NCBI GenBank assembly: GCA_002474325.1
Contig: DKNL01000202.1
Coordinates: 1 to 20,910 of the forward strand
Source: Opitutales bacterium UBA7389
Lineage (GTDB): Bacteria; Verrucomicrobiota; Verrucomicrobiia; Opitutales; Opitutaceae
Direction of reading: 5' to 3'
Length of the DNA stretch: 20,910 nt
Shown piece after piece: positions 13,822 through 20,910 of this stretch. Within the stretch, counting starts at the first letter, position 1, and every line of letters begins with the position of its first letter. Both the position numbers and the translations under genes were made by a program. Under the pieces are notes generated by a model. That model saw only the letters and a program-made list of their open reading frames with translations, made no database searches and was not told the origin of the DNA.

Positions 13822-16278
13822 ATGGATCAATCTCCAGAACGCATTTCCTCCGCTAGCATCACCGAAATTATGTCGACGGCCTACATCGATTATTCGATGT
13901 CGGTGATCGTAAGCCGAGCTCTACCCGATGCTCGTGACGGATTGAAGCCCGTCCAACGGCGTATTCTCTACGCCATGCTGCGCGAAGGCCTGCTCCACAA
14001 TCGAGCGTTCGACAAGTGTGCTGGCGTCGTCGGCGAAGTACTCAAGAACTACCATCCACATGGCGACAGCTCTGTATACGATACGCTTGTTCGCATGGCC
14101 CAGAGATGGGTAATGCGTTACCCACTAATCGATCCGCAAGGCAATTTCGGTTCCGTTGATGGAGACGCCGCCGCCGCCTATCGCTACACCGAGTGTCGCC
14201 TAACTAATTTAGCTGAAGACCTCCTTCGCCACATCGATGAAGATACGGTCGATTTCATAGCTAACTATAAGGAGAGCACGACTGAACCGGATGTCTTGCC
14301 GGCCGGGCTACCCAATTTGCTGATGAACGGTTCTACCGGGATCGCAGTGGGAATGGCTACCAATATCCCACCTCACAATCTCGATGAGCTCATTGACGGA
14401 ATCTGTGCTCAAATCGATAATCCCAATATCGATATAGACGTGCTGGCTACCCATATAAAGGGGCCCGATTTTCCGACTGGCGGACAAATTGTAGGCACCA
14501 AGGGAATCGACGAATACATGCGAACCGGTCGCGGCATCGTTCGCATGCGCGGCATAGTCCAGTCCGAAGAAATGGACGGAGACCGCGAGCGTCTAGTCGT
14601 ATCCGAAATTCCATACAATGTTAATCGGGCAACTCTGGTCACCAAGATAGCGGAACTGGTATCTTCCAAGGAAATCGATGGCATCAGCGACCTGCGCGAC
14701 GAATCCGATGAAAACACTCGCATCGTCATCGAACTAAAGCGCGGCGAATTCCCCGAGGTGGTCATGTCCAAGCTGTTCAAGAAAACAGCCTTAGAAAGCA
14801 GCTTCGGGGTAAATCTACTGGCCTTGGACAATCGCCGGCCCAAGCAGATGAACATAAAGGAGCTGATCAATTGCTACATTGATCATCGCCGTGAAGTCGT
14901 CTACCGGCGAACCGCTTTTAGACTCAAGAAAGCGGAAGACCGGGCCCATATCTTGGAGGGCTACAAGATCGCCCTAGACAATCTCGACGACTTCATAAAA
15001 ATCATCCGTTCTTCCGCCAACCGGGATGAGGCCAAGGAAAGACTCCAAGGCAAGTACCCGCTAACCGATCGGCAAGTGGCCGCCATCCTCGACCTACGTC
15101 TCTATCAGCTTACCGGCATGGAACGGGGAAAGATCGAAGAGGAATATGCGGTGTTAATTAAGCTAATCGAAGAGCTCCGAAGCATTCTGGAGAGCGAACA
15201 GAAACTTCTCGGATTGATTAAAACCGAGCTGCAAGAACTGAAGGAAAAGTATTCTTCGCCACGGAAGAGCGAGATTGTCCCCTACGCGGGCGATATTTCC
15301 AAGGCCGACATGACCCCTCGGGAAGGCTGTTTCATCACCGTATCACACAAGGGATTCATAAAGCGAACCAGCGACAGCGAATACCGGACTCAAAAGCGGG
15401 GCGGCAAAGGAGTTCAAGGCGGTAACACCTACGACGATGACTTCATCGAGCACATTTTTACGGCCAATACCCACGACTATATATTCTTTGTGATGAACAA
15501 CGGTCGCGTGTATGTTGAAAAAGTATACGAGATTCCGGAAGCGGCCCGAACCTCTAAAGGCCGCTCGATCACTCGTGTGCTGCAATTACAGGAAGACGAG
15601 AACATCGCCGCCATGATTTGCCTAAAGGAAATCGTGGACACGCTTCATCTCGTCATGTGCACGAAAAACGGCGTGGTTAAGAAGACCAACCTCAACGATT
15701 ATCGCAATTTCCGAAAAGGCGGGATCATCGGCATAAATATCGATGAAGGCGATAACCTGATTTCGGCGAATTTAACAGGCGGCGAAGATGACCTGGTTAT
15801 CATTTCCTTGAAAGGAAAGGCGATTCGCTTCTCAGAAACCGATCTTCGCGATCAAGGCCGAGCAACTCGCGGCGTACGCGGAATCAGACTGGCCGAAGGT
15901 GATGAGGCCAAGGCCATGGAAGTCGTAAACCCGGAGGGAGCCCTCCTGATCTGCGGGTTGAACGGGCAAGGCAAACGCACTAAGTTCGAGGAATATCCCA
16001 TGCAGAAGCGCGGAGGAAGCGGCGTAATAGCCGCCAGAACGACCGGCGTATCGGGAGCATTGACGGTATTCGATACCGACGAAATAATGATGCTGACAAA
16101 GAGTGGGCAAACGGTTCGCACTCGCGTAGTGGACATTAGCGTCATCGGTAGAGCAACCAAAGGTGTTCGCTGCATCAATCTGAACGAAGGAGATCAATTA
16201 CTCGGAGTGGTTAAAATCGTCGACGTCGACGAAGACGATGGAGATTCGGGAGAAGAAGGCGGAGAGGCGGAATCCTAG
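13822..16278 (+). CDS. gyrA: DNA gyrase subunit A
   Basis: The 818-residue breakage-reunion subunit of gyrase. The catalytic tyrosine is Tyr122 in AAYRYTECRLT, the same number as in E. coli. The quinolone-resistance region reads HPHGDSSVYDTLVRMAQ (78-94). Ser83 and Asp87, the usual resistance positions, are wild-type; position 84 is Ser instead of Ala. The C-terminal beta-pinwheel (about 510-800) carries the GyrA box as QKRGGKG (about 524-530), needed to wrap DNA and so marking GyrA rather than ParC, plus further repeats such as RTSKGRS, QKRGGSGV and IGRATKGV. It ends in an acidic tail (DVDEDDGDSGEEGGE). It follows gyrB by 105 bases on the same strand and is probably co-transcribed. There is no Shine-Dalgarno before the ATG. 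Confidence 0.97.
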   Translation: MDQSPERISSASITEIMSTAYIDYSMSVIVSRALPDARDGLKPVQRRILYAMLREGLLHNRAFDKCAGVVGEVLKNYHPHGDSSVYDTLVRMAQRWVMRYPLIDPQGNFGSVDGDAAAAYRYTECRLTNLAEDLLRHIDEDTVDFIANYKESTTEPDVLPAGLPNLLMNGSTGIAVGMATNIPPHNLDELIDGICAQIDNPNIDIDVLATHIKGPDFPTGGQIVGTKGIDEYMRTGRGIVRMRGIVQSEEMDGDRERLVVSEIPYNVNRATLVTKIAELVSSKEIDGISDLRDESDENTRIVIELKRGEFPEVVMSKLFKKTALESSFGVNLLALDNRRPKQMNIKELINCYIDHRREVVYRRTAFRLKKAEDRAHILEGYKIALDNLDDFIKIIRSSANRDEAKERLQGKYPLTDRQVAAILDLRLYQLTGMERGKIEEEYAVLIKLIEELRSILESEQKLLGLIKTELQELKEKYSSPRKSEIVPYAGDISKADMTPREGCFITVSHKGFIKRTSDSEYRTQKRGGKGVQGGNTYDDDFIEHIFTANTHDYIFFVMNNGRVYVEKVYEIPEAARTSKGRSITRVLQLQEDENIAAMICLKEIVDTLHLVMCTKNGVVKKTNLNDYRNFRKGGIIGINIDEGDNLISANLTGGEDDLVIISLKGKAIRFSETDLRDQGRATRGVRGIRLAEGDEAKAMEVVNPEGALLICGLNGQGKRTKFEEYPMQKRGGSGVIAARTTGVSGALTVFDTDEIMMLTKSGQTVRTRVVDISVIGRATKGVRCINLNEGDQLLGVVKIVDVDEDDGDSGEEGGEAES

Positions 16279-16484
16279 GACCGAAAGATATCAGGTTTGA
16301 TCCTAGGGAATAGCCTCGATTCCGGTTTCCAACTTGCAAGATAACGCCCTGCACTACTCAACACAATACCTGCCGGATCCGGCCAACCTGACAGAATCGG
16401 AGTCTAACAACCCGCCCTGATGTCGGGTTCCACCCTTGAACTTTACTTAGAAAAGGTGGCACTTCAACCCGCTCCCAAACTCGG
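16279..16484. other. Intergenic region after gyrA with small palindromes
   Basis: No gene is seen. There is a 12-base perfect palindrome GCCGGATCCGGC (16372-16383) and a hairpin AACCCG (16409-16414)/CGGGTT (16424-16429), neither with a T-run. A terminator for gyrA is expected here but not clearly identifiable. Confidence 0.35.
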
Positions 16485-16637
16485 CTACAAGTTTTGTTGA
16501 CGCCAATGCTCCATTGCAGAAGCGAGTTCGTGTTCAGTTTTGTGCGTCAGTGTTGAAATGAAGGCGTTTTGGGCGGTCCTTGGCAAATTTTCATTAAGCT
16601 GATGATTGCGGTGTGAAAAATGGGGAACTGCCTTCTT
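16485..16637 (-). pseudogene. Possible decayed gene 3' end (start-less open frame)
   Basis: On the minus strand a frame is open for 50 codons between TAA (16638-16640) and TAG (16485-16487). The peptide looks protein-like (contains NENLPRTAQNAFISTLTHKT, then EHELASAMEHWRQQNL) but has no usable start: the only ATG is nine codons from the end. This could be the C-terminus of a gene whose front has been lost or frameshifted, or chance. I do not recognise the family. Confidence 0.3.
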
Positions 16638-16644
16638 TTAGCAC

Positions 16645-16872
16645 GTGCCCTCGATGGAGTACGGTTACTCGCCTGGAGATCTATCGGACGAATTCCATAT
16701 CGTGTTCTATTATGATCAGGCTGTGCTTGCCCTCAAGGCTGAGCAGCAGTTCCTCTGTTGGAATACGAAGCTTATGAGCCGAGATCCAATGGAGTTGAGA
16801 GAAACCCTCTCCCAAATCCGCCAACGCTTTTATCGAGTGGTTGGACTGCCCATCTTAGATTTGAGAAAATAG
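16645..16872 (+). CDS. Hypothetical protein, 75 residues
   Basis: Starts at GTG 16645 (75 residues) or ATG 16654 (72 residues) and ends 6 bases before the stop of the convergent helicase gene. The sequence is plausible for a small soluble protein (SDEFHIVFYYDQAVLALKAE, then ELRETLSQIRQRFYRVVGLP) with predicted helices and no signal or membrane segment. I do not recognise a family. No Shine-Dalgarno motif is present, as usual for this window. It may be real, or a remnant together with the decayed-looking frame next to it. Confidence 0.4.
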   Translation: MPSMEYGYSPGDLSDEFHIVFYYDQAVLALKAEQQFLCWNTKLMSRDPMELRETLSQIRQRFYRVVGLPILDLRK

Positions 16873-16878
16873 TATCGC

Positions 16879-18075
16879 CTAGCGCGAGAGTCGACCATAA
16901 GCCCGGCTCTTAGCCTTCCGGGAGGCCATCTTCTCTTCCGCCTCGAACAAGGCTGAGTAGGTGTATTCGAAGCCTTCTATTTTCTTTCTATCGATTTTCT
17001 GGCCAACAAAATGCTCGATGGCGGCCGCGTTTTTCAACTCGTCTTCGGTGAGAAGCGTGAAGGCATCCCCTTCTCTTTCCGCCCTACCCGTACGCCCGAT
17101 CCGGTGCACGTAATCTTCCGCATTAAGAGGAACGTCGTAGTTGATTACGTGAGTCACGCCTGCGATGTCCAAGCCTCTAGCCGCAATATCCGTAGCTACC
17201 AGCACCGCGTACTTACCATCCTTGAATCCTTTCAAGGCGGCATTTCGTTCGCTCTGCGAACGGTCTGAGTGCAATACGGCCACGGAGTGATTCAATTTTT
17301 CCAGCCGGCGGGAGATGAAGTCCGCGTTTAGCTTGGTACGGGTGAAAATTAGAACGCTATCAAATTGGGTCTTCTCAAGCAAAGCTATCAACAGCTTGTA
17401 CTTCTGCTGCTCGACCACCGGATAAAAGGCGTGCGTCACGGTTTCCGCAGCCGATCGATTTCTCCCGATTTCCACGATTTCCGGATCTTTGAGGACCCAC
17501 TTCATCATCGTTTGAATCGCGGTCGGGAGGGTAGCGGAAAAGAAAAGGGTCTGCCTTTCCTTGGGGCACATCTTGATCAAGCGGCTCACGTCCGGCAAAA
17601 ACCCCATGTCCAACATGCGATCGACCTCATCGAGAATCAGCACCTGAACGTTCTTAAGGGAAATCGTTTTTTGCCCTATGTGGTCGAGCAGGCGTCCCGG
17701 TGTGGCCACCAGAATATCTACGCCTTTTTCCAGCATATCGCGCTGCCGACCGTACTTAACGCCCCCGTAAACCACGCCGATCCGCGTGTCCAAGTATTTG
17801 GAGTAGCTTTTGAGAGCCTCTTCCACCTGCTGGGCCAACTCGCGAGTCGGCTCGAGAACCAGGCATTGGATTCGCTTGCCAGGCTCTAGTTTATCCAAGG
17901 TGGGAAGCCCAAATGCCGCTGTCTTTCCGGTACCGGTCTGAGCCGAAGCAATTATGTCTTTCCCATTGAGTATCAGCGGGATCGACTTTTCCTGAACAGG
18001 GGTCGGCTTTTCGAAACCAAGCTCGTCTAGAGTTGTGAGCAATGAATCTGAGAGGCCAAGTCCGTTAAAAGGCAT
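16879..18075 (-). CDS. DEAD-box ATP-dependent RNA helicase (RhlE-like), DEVD motif
   Basis: A 398-residue helicase with all core motifs in order: Q motif (Phe21, Gln28 in FEKPTPVQEKSIP), Walker A AQTGTGKT (45-52), PTREL (76-80), TPGR (125-128), motif II DEVD (149-152), SAT (180-182), then the second RecA domain with TDIAARGLDIAGVTHVINYD and HRIGRTGRAEREGD. Motif II is DEVD instead of DEAD; both acidic residues needed for Mg-ATP remain, so activity is expected. A basic C-terminal tail (about 370-398) may bind RNA. It unwinds short RNA duplexes in ribosome assembly or mRNA decay. The start at 18075 (MPFNGLGLS) fits RhlE homologues; a start at 18195 would add 40 unlike residues. It is divergent from sufS. 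Confidence 0.93.
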   Translation of the reverse strand: MPFNGLGLSDSLLTTLDELGFEKPTPVQEKSIPLILNGKDIIASAQTGTGKTAAFGLPTLDKLEPGKRIQCLVLEPTRELAQQVEEALKSYSKYLDTRIGVVYGGVKYGRQRDMLEKGVDILVATPGRLLDHIGQKTISLKNVQVLILDEVDRMLDMGFLPDVSRLIKMCPKERQTLFFSATLPTAIQTMMKWVLKDPEIVEIGRNRSAAETVTHAFYPVVEQQKYKLLIALLEKTQFDSVLIFTRTKLNADFISRRLEKLNHSVAVLHSDRSQSERNAALKGFKDGKYAVLVATDIAARGLDIAGVTHVINYDVPLNAEDYVHRIGRTGRAEREGDAFTLLTEDELKNAAAIEHFVGQKIDRKKIEGFEYTYSALFEAEEKMASRKAKSRAYGRLSR

Positions 18076-18282
18076 TTGGCGTATATGATGAGGCCCCACT
18101 AACGAAGCAAGCTCTCCGTAAATAAATTCTCCATTCCTCGAGGAAGACGCCGGATTGCTTATGACTCCAATTTTATTCGACTCTACGGACCCCAATGATA
18201 TCCCGGTTGTCTATACACAGAATGAGTCTGCCGACTTGCAAATATCGTTTGGTAGACGCTCAACAAGCTATCTTTTAGGCAA

Positions 18283-19530
18283 ATGATTGAAAACCTAACG
18301 CCACCAGCAACACCTGACGCGCTCAAGCAAGCTAGGGACGATTTTCCGATACTTAGTAGAACGGTCAATGGCAAGCCACTGATCTATCTGGACAACGCCG
18401 CCTCAACTCAAAAACCGCAGTCGGTTATCGACGCAGCCAATCGCTATTATTCGCATGAGAACGCCAATATTCATCGGGGAGTCCATTTGCTGAGTACTGA
18501 GGCAACAGCAGCGTACGAAGCTGCCCGGAAAAAACTAGCCCAATACCTCAACGCTAGCGACGAATCCGAGATTATATTCACCCGCGGGGCAACTGAATCG
18601 GTTAACTTGATCGCTCACTCCTTTCTTGAGCCCCTGATCAAGCCTGGGGAAGAAATCCTGATTTCACACATGGAGCATCACGCCAATATCGTTCCTTGGC
18701 AACTCTTGGCCGAACGAACCGGCGGGCGATTGCGGGTCGCTCCAATTGACGACAATGGCAATCTCGAACTCGATGCCTGCCTTTCCATGATGGGGCCGAA
18801 AACGAAACTGGTGGCGATCGTGCACGTATCCAATGCGATCGGAACTGTCAATCCTATCGAGGCGATAATCGCCAAGGCTCGCGAAAATGGAATCGCCACA
18901 TTGATTGACTGTGCCCAATCCATCCAGCACATGCGCCTCGACGTTCAATCGATGGGTTGCGATTTCGCTGTATTCTCTGGCCATAAGATGTTTGGCCCCA
19001 CCGGAATTGGCGGCTTGTATGGCAAGAGGTCTTTGCTAAAAAGAATGTGTCCGTATCAAGGTGGTGGCGACATGATATCCCATGTTACATTTGATGGTAC
19101 TACCTTCAAAGAGCCCCCATCCCGATTTGAAGCGGGCACACCTCATATCGCTGGAGCGATTGGCCTGGGGGTCGCGCTTGACTATATTGAATCGATCGGA
19201 ATAGAGACAATACGCGATTACGAGTCGCAGCTTATTGAATACGCTGTCAATAGATTAAAAAGTTGTCAAGGCGTAGAGATCGTTGGGAATCCCGACCATC
19301 GATCAGGAGCTATCTCCTTTATTATGGAAAACGCCCACCCTCACGACATCGGCACCATACTGGATACCGATGGGATAGCTATTCGAACAGGGCATCATTG
19401 TTGCGAGCCACTAATGAATAGATTTGGCATATCGGCCACCGCCCGTGCTTCTATCGCCCTTTATAACAACAGTGATGATATTGATGCTCTTGTCGATTCG
19501 CTAGCCAAAGTTAGAGCTCTTTTCGGATAG
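18283..19530 (+). CDS. sufS: SufS-type cysteine desulfurase (class V aminotransferase)
   Basis: A 415-residue PLP enzyme that removes sulfur from L-cysteine as a persulfide for Fe-S cluster assembly. Seen: YLDNAASTQKP near the N-terminus, HRGVHLLSTEAT, the TRGATESVNLIA phosphate-binding stretch, SHMEHHANIVPWQ (PLP-stacking His), DCAQSIQHM, the PLP lysine in SGHKMFGPTG (Lys at about 235) and the active-site cysteine in RTGHHCCEPLM (Cys373). The usual motif is HHCAQP; here a second cysteine (Cys374) and Glu replace Ala-Gln. The RxGHHC loop marks the SufS/CsdA group rather than IscS. The SufU gene follows after 7 bases and is the expected sulfur acceptor. No sufB, sufC or sufD is in the window. 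The upstream promoter is not clear. Confidence 0.94.
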   Translation: MIENLTPPATPDALKQARDDFPILSRTVNGKPLIYLDNAASTQKPQSVIDAANRYYSHENANIHRGVHLLSTEATAAYEAARKKLAQYLNASDESEIIFTRGATESVNLIAHSFLEPLIKPGEEILISHMEHHANIVPWQLLAERTGGRLRVAPIDDNGNLELDACLSMMGPKTKLVAIVHVSNAIGTVNPIEAIIAKARENGIATLIDCAQSIQHMRLDVQSMGCDFAVFSGHKMFGPTGIGGLYGKRSLLKRMCPYQGGGDMISHVTFDGTTFKEPPSRFEAGTPHIAGAIGLGVALDYIESIGIETIRDYESQLIEYAVNRLKSCQGVEIVGNPDHRSGAISFIMENAHPHDIGTILDTDGIAIRTGHHCCEPLMNRFGISATARASIALYNNSDDIDALVDSLAKVRALFG

Positions 19531-19537
19531 TCAGATC

Positions 19538-19963
19538 ATGTGTGCCGATCTGCAATCATTATATCGCGAAACTCTGATCGAGCAGAGTCGCAACCCAAAA
19601 AATAACTACGTTCTCGAAGGAGCCAATAGGCGAAGCGAACTCAAGAATCCCCTTTGCGGAGACGTGGTGACGATTTACCTTTCAGTGAGCGGCGATCGAA
19701 TCGATGAAGCCAGTTTTGAAGCTCAGTGTTGCTCTATCTGCAGAGCTTCTGCCTCGATGCTGACAACTCGAATTTCCGGGTCTAATCGTCTCTCCGCTAT
19801 ATCGCTCGCCGAAGACCTAATCGCATTTCTGAACGAGTCTGATTCGGTCATCTTCGAGAACGATGACTCGCTTCAAGCTCTATCCGGCGTTAAGGCTTTC
19901 GCTAGCCGAATTCGATGCGCTACCCTTCCGTGGGAAGCTTTCCAAAAGGCCATCTCGGATTAA
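19538..19963 (+). CDS. sufU: SufU-type Fe-S cluster sulfur-relay protein
   Basis: A 141-residue IscU-fold protein. The start MCADLQSLYRETLIEQSRNP, then NPLCGDVVTIYL (37-48), AQCCSICRASASM (62-74) and SRIRCATLPWEA (123-134) give the SufU pattern. The zinc ligands expected from B. subtilis SufU (Cys, Asp, Cys, Cys) map to Cys40, Asp42, Cys65 and Cys127, each one number lower. The insert between the second and third cysteine regions typical of SufU over IscU is present. Cys64 and Cys68 are extra compared with the usual 'GCSIS'. SufU accepts persulfide sulfur from SufS in a zinc-dependent exchange and passes it to the SufBCD scaffold. It is 7 bases behind sufS, probably translationally coupled. 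Confidence 0.92.
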   Translation: MCADLQSLYRETLIEQSRNPKNNYVLEGANRRSELKNPLCGDVVTIYLSVSGDRIDEASFEAQCCSICRASASMLTTRISGSNRLSAISLAEDLIAFLNESDSVIFENDDSLQALSGVKAFASRIRCATLPWEAFQKAISD

Positions 19964-19984
19964 GAAACTGTCTAAAAAATCAGA

Positions 19985-20128
19985 ATGTGTGTCGTTTCGC
20001 CTCAGATAGGGCTGCCACAAGGTGGGCGAACGAAATACCGCTATTCGGGCCGCTTGGGGGTCTTCTTCATCCAAGGAATTGACGGATGCGAAAGATCTCC
20101 TAAAGCCATTGACCGAATCGGAATATGA
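19985..20128 (+). CDS. Possible 47-residue ORF overlapping the ABC-F start
   Basis: ATG at 19985 reads 47 codons to TGA at 20126-20128, which overlaps the ABC-F ATG (20125-20127) in an ATGA arrangement typical of translational coupling. The peptide is unfamiliar (starts MCVVSPQIGLPQGGRTKYRY) and there is no Shine-Dalgarno motif. It could be an uncoupled chance frame or a leader peptide. ABC-F genes are sometimes controlled by leader peptides, but no ribosome-mediated attenuator is evident. Confidence 0.22.
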   Translation: MCVVSPQIGLPQGGRTKYRYSGRLGVFFIQGIDGCERSPKAIDRIGI

Positions 20129-20910
20129 TTTTCCTTAGAAACCTAAAGCTGCAATACGGCGAGCGGTTCATTTTTCGGGACGCCAGCGCGAGCATTGGAC
20201 CGGACGATCGGATCGGACTCGTCGGCTCCAACGGGGCGGGCAAAACAACGCTGCTCAAGATACTCGCGGGTGAGGAAACTCCTGATGACGGTTCAATCGA
20301 CAAAGCGAACCACATTACTATTGGCTATCTGCCCCAGGATGGCATAGACGCGTCCGGCAAGGCCCTTTACAGCGAGGCCGAGTCCGCATTTTCCGATATT
20401 CTTGATCTAAAAGGTAGGATCGAAAAAGCGACTACCGAATTACAATCTTTGCAGACTGATTCGGATGCTTACCAAAAACTGCTGGAAGAGATCGGCGGCT
20501 GGGAAAGTACGCTAGAGCATCGCGAAGTCGAAAAGCTGCCTTCACTCATCGAATCCGTTTTGCATGGTCTAGGGTTCTCCCAAACGGATATGCGTCGATC
20601 TACCGACGAGTTCAGCGGCGGCTGGCAAATGCGGATCGCCCTCGCCAAATTGCTACTAGCAGAGCCTTCAATACTCTTGCTCGACGAGCCTACCAACCAT
20701 TTGGATATCACCTCTCAACGTTGGCTTGAGAAATATCTCAAACGCTATGGAGGAGCGATTCTTATGGTGTCCCACGACCGAGCGTTCCTTGATGAGATTT
20801 GCAAACGAACCTTTGAGCTGACCCAAGGTTCCTTAAACGTCTATCAAGGCAGCTACACTCAATATATTGAACAGAGCCAAACCCGAAAGGAACAGCTCGT
20901 CCGGTCCTTC
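20125..20910 (+). CDS. ABC-F family ATPase, 3' end beyond the window
   Basis: The first 262 residues of a soluble duplicated-ATPase protein without membrane segments; the second half is outside the window. The first ABC domain shows Walker A GSNGAGKT (34-41), the Q-loop region GYLPQD (67-72), signature SGGWQMRIALAK (164-175), Walker B LLLDEPTNHLD (184-194) and H-switch SHDRAFLDE (216-224). LDEPTNHLD and the following YQGSYTQYIEQSQTRKEQ linker are ABC-F hallmarks; the linker reaches the ribosomal peptidyl-transferase centre in this family. Members (EttA, Uup, YheS, YbiT and resistance types) resolve stalled or immature ribosomes. The subfamily cannot be fixed without the C-terminal half. The start at 20125 directly precedes the conserved YGERFIFRDAS segment. 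Confidence 0.92.
   Translation, partial: MIFLRNLKLQYGERFIFRDASASIGPDDRIGLVGSNGAGKTTLLKILAGEETPDDGSIDKANHITIGYLPQDGIDASGKALYSEAESAFSDILDLKGRIEKATTELQSLQTDSDAYQKLLEEIGGWESTLEHREVEKLPSLIESVLHGLGFSQTDMRRSTDEFSGGWQMRIALAKLLLAEPSILLLDEPTNHLDITSQRWLEKYLKRYGGAILMVSHDRAFLDEICKRTFELTQGSLNVYQGSYTQYIEQSQTRKEQLVRSF

Noticed and set aside
14409..14870. 153-codon minus-strand frame inside gyrA
   Set aside because: It is a Ser/Arg-rich shadow frame of a conserved gene, with no initiation signal or domain.
17365..17889. 174-codon plus-strand frame inside the helicase gene
   Set aside because: It is antisense to conserved helicase motifs and looks like a composition-driven shadow.
1..20910. Search for CRISPR arrays, insertion sequences, phage, toxin-antitoxin or defence genes
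   Set aside because: No regularly spaced repeats, transposase, integrase or known defence domain was seen; the content is housekeeping.

Overview
The window is an ordinary housekeeping stretch of a bacterial chromosome with about 50% GC. It most likely comes from Verrucomicrobiota, class Opitutae. This is an inference from three things: the protein families and their order (GreAB-like factor, ECF sigma with a membrane partner and an HtrA-like protein, bS22-like micro-protein, zinc-ribbon/rnpB, Rrf2, gyrB-gyrA, SufS-SufU), a class A RNase P RNA, and the near absence of Shine-Dalgarno motifs. I saw no insertion sequence, prophage, CRISPR array or tRNA.

Layout. 1-1035: possible end of a partial gene, then a small GreA/GreB-type factor. 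1036-2902: a LysM lipoprotein (minus strand), divergent from KdsD/KpsF-type arabinose-5-phosphate isomerase. 3098-4135: long-chain polyprenyl diphosphate synthase. 4231-6964: a compact plus-strand cluster of ECF sigma factor, single-pass membrane protein (candidate anti-sigma), secreted HtrA-like PDZ protein lacking catalytic residues, and a YjbQ-family protein. 7243-7338: a 31-codon AURKAIP1/COX24-domain (bS22-like) gene on the minus strand, ending at a hairpin terminator. 7339-7910: a poorly explained stretch with a strong hairpin and two overlapping small frames. 7911-10928 (all minus): RluA-type pseudouridine synthase, rpsT, rnpB, a coiled-coil/zinc-ribbon protein and an Rrf2 regulator. 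11203-16278: gyrB and gyrA. 16279-16878: mostly empty, with one short hypothetical ORF and a decayed-looking frame. 16879-18075: a DEAD-box helicase with a DEVD motif. 18283-19963: sufS-sufU. 20125-end: an ABC-F ATPase cut by the window edge.

How the genes work together. KdsD (first step to Kdo and LPS), the isoprenoid synthase (quinone side chain), the LysM lipoprotein and the sigma/membrane/HtrA-like cluster all point to a Gram-negative envelope. rpsT, rnpB, the bS22-like protein, the pseudouridine synthase, the RNA helicase and the ABC-F protein serve RNA and the ribosome. SufS-SufU starts Fe-S assembly, though no scaffold genes are in view. The most useful second looks are the pseudoprotease in the sigma cluster, the rnpB 5' end overlapping a stop codon, and the short genes and frames near 7.2-7.9 kb and 16.5-16.9 kb. 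I did not find a convincing new defence or mobile system.
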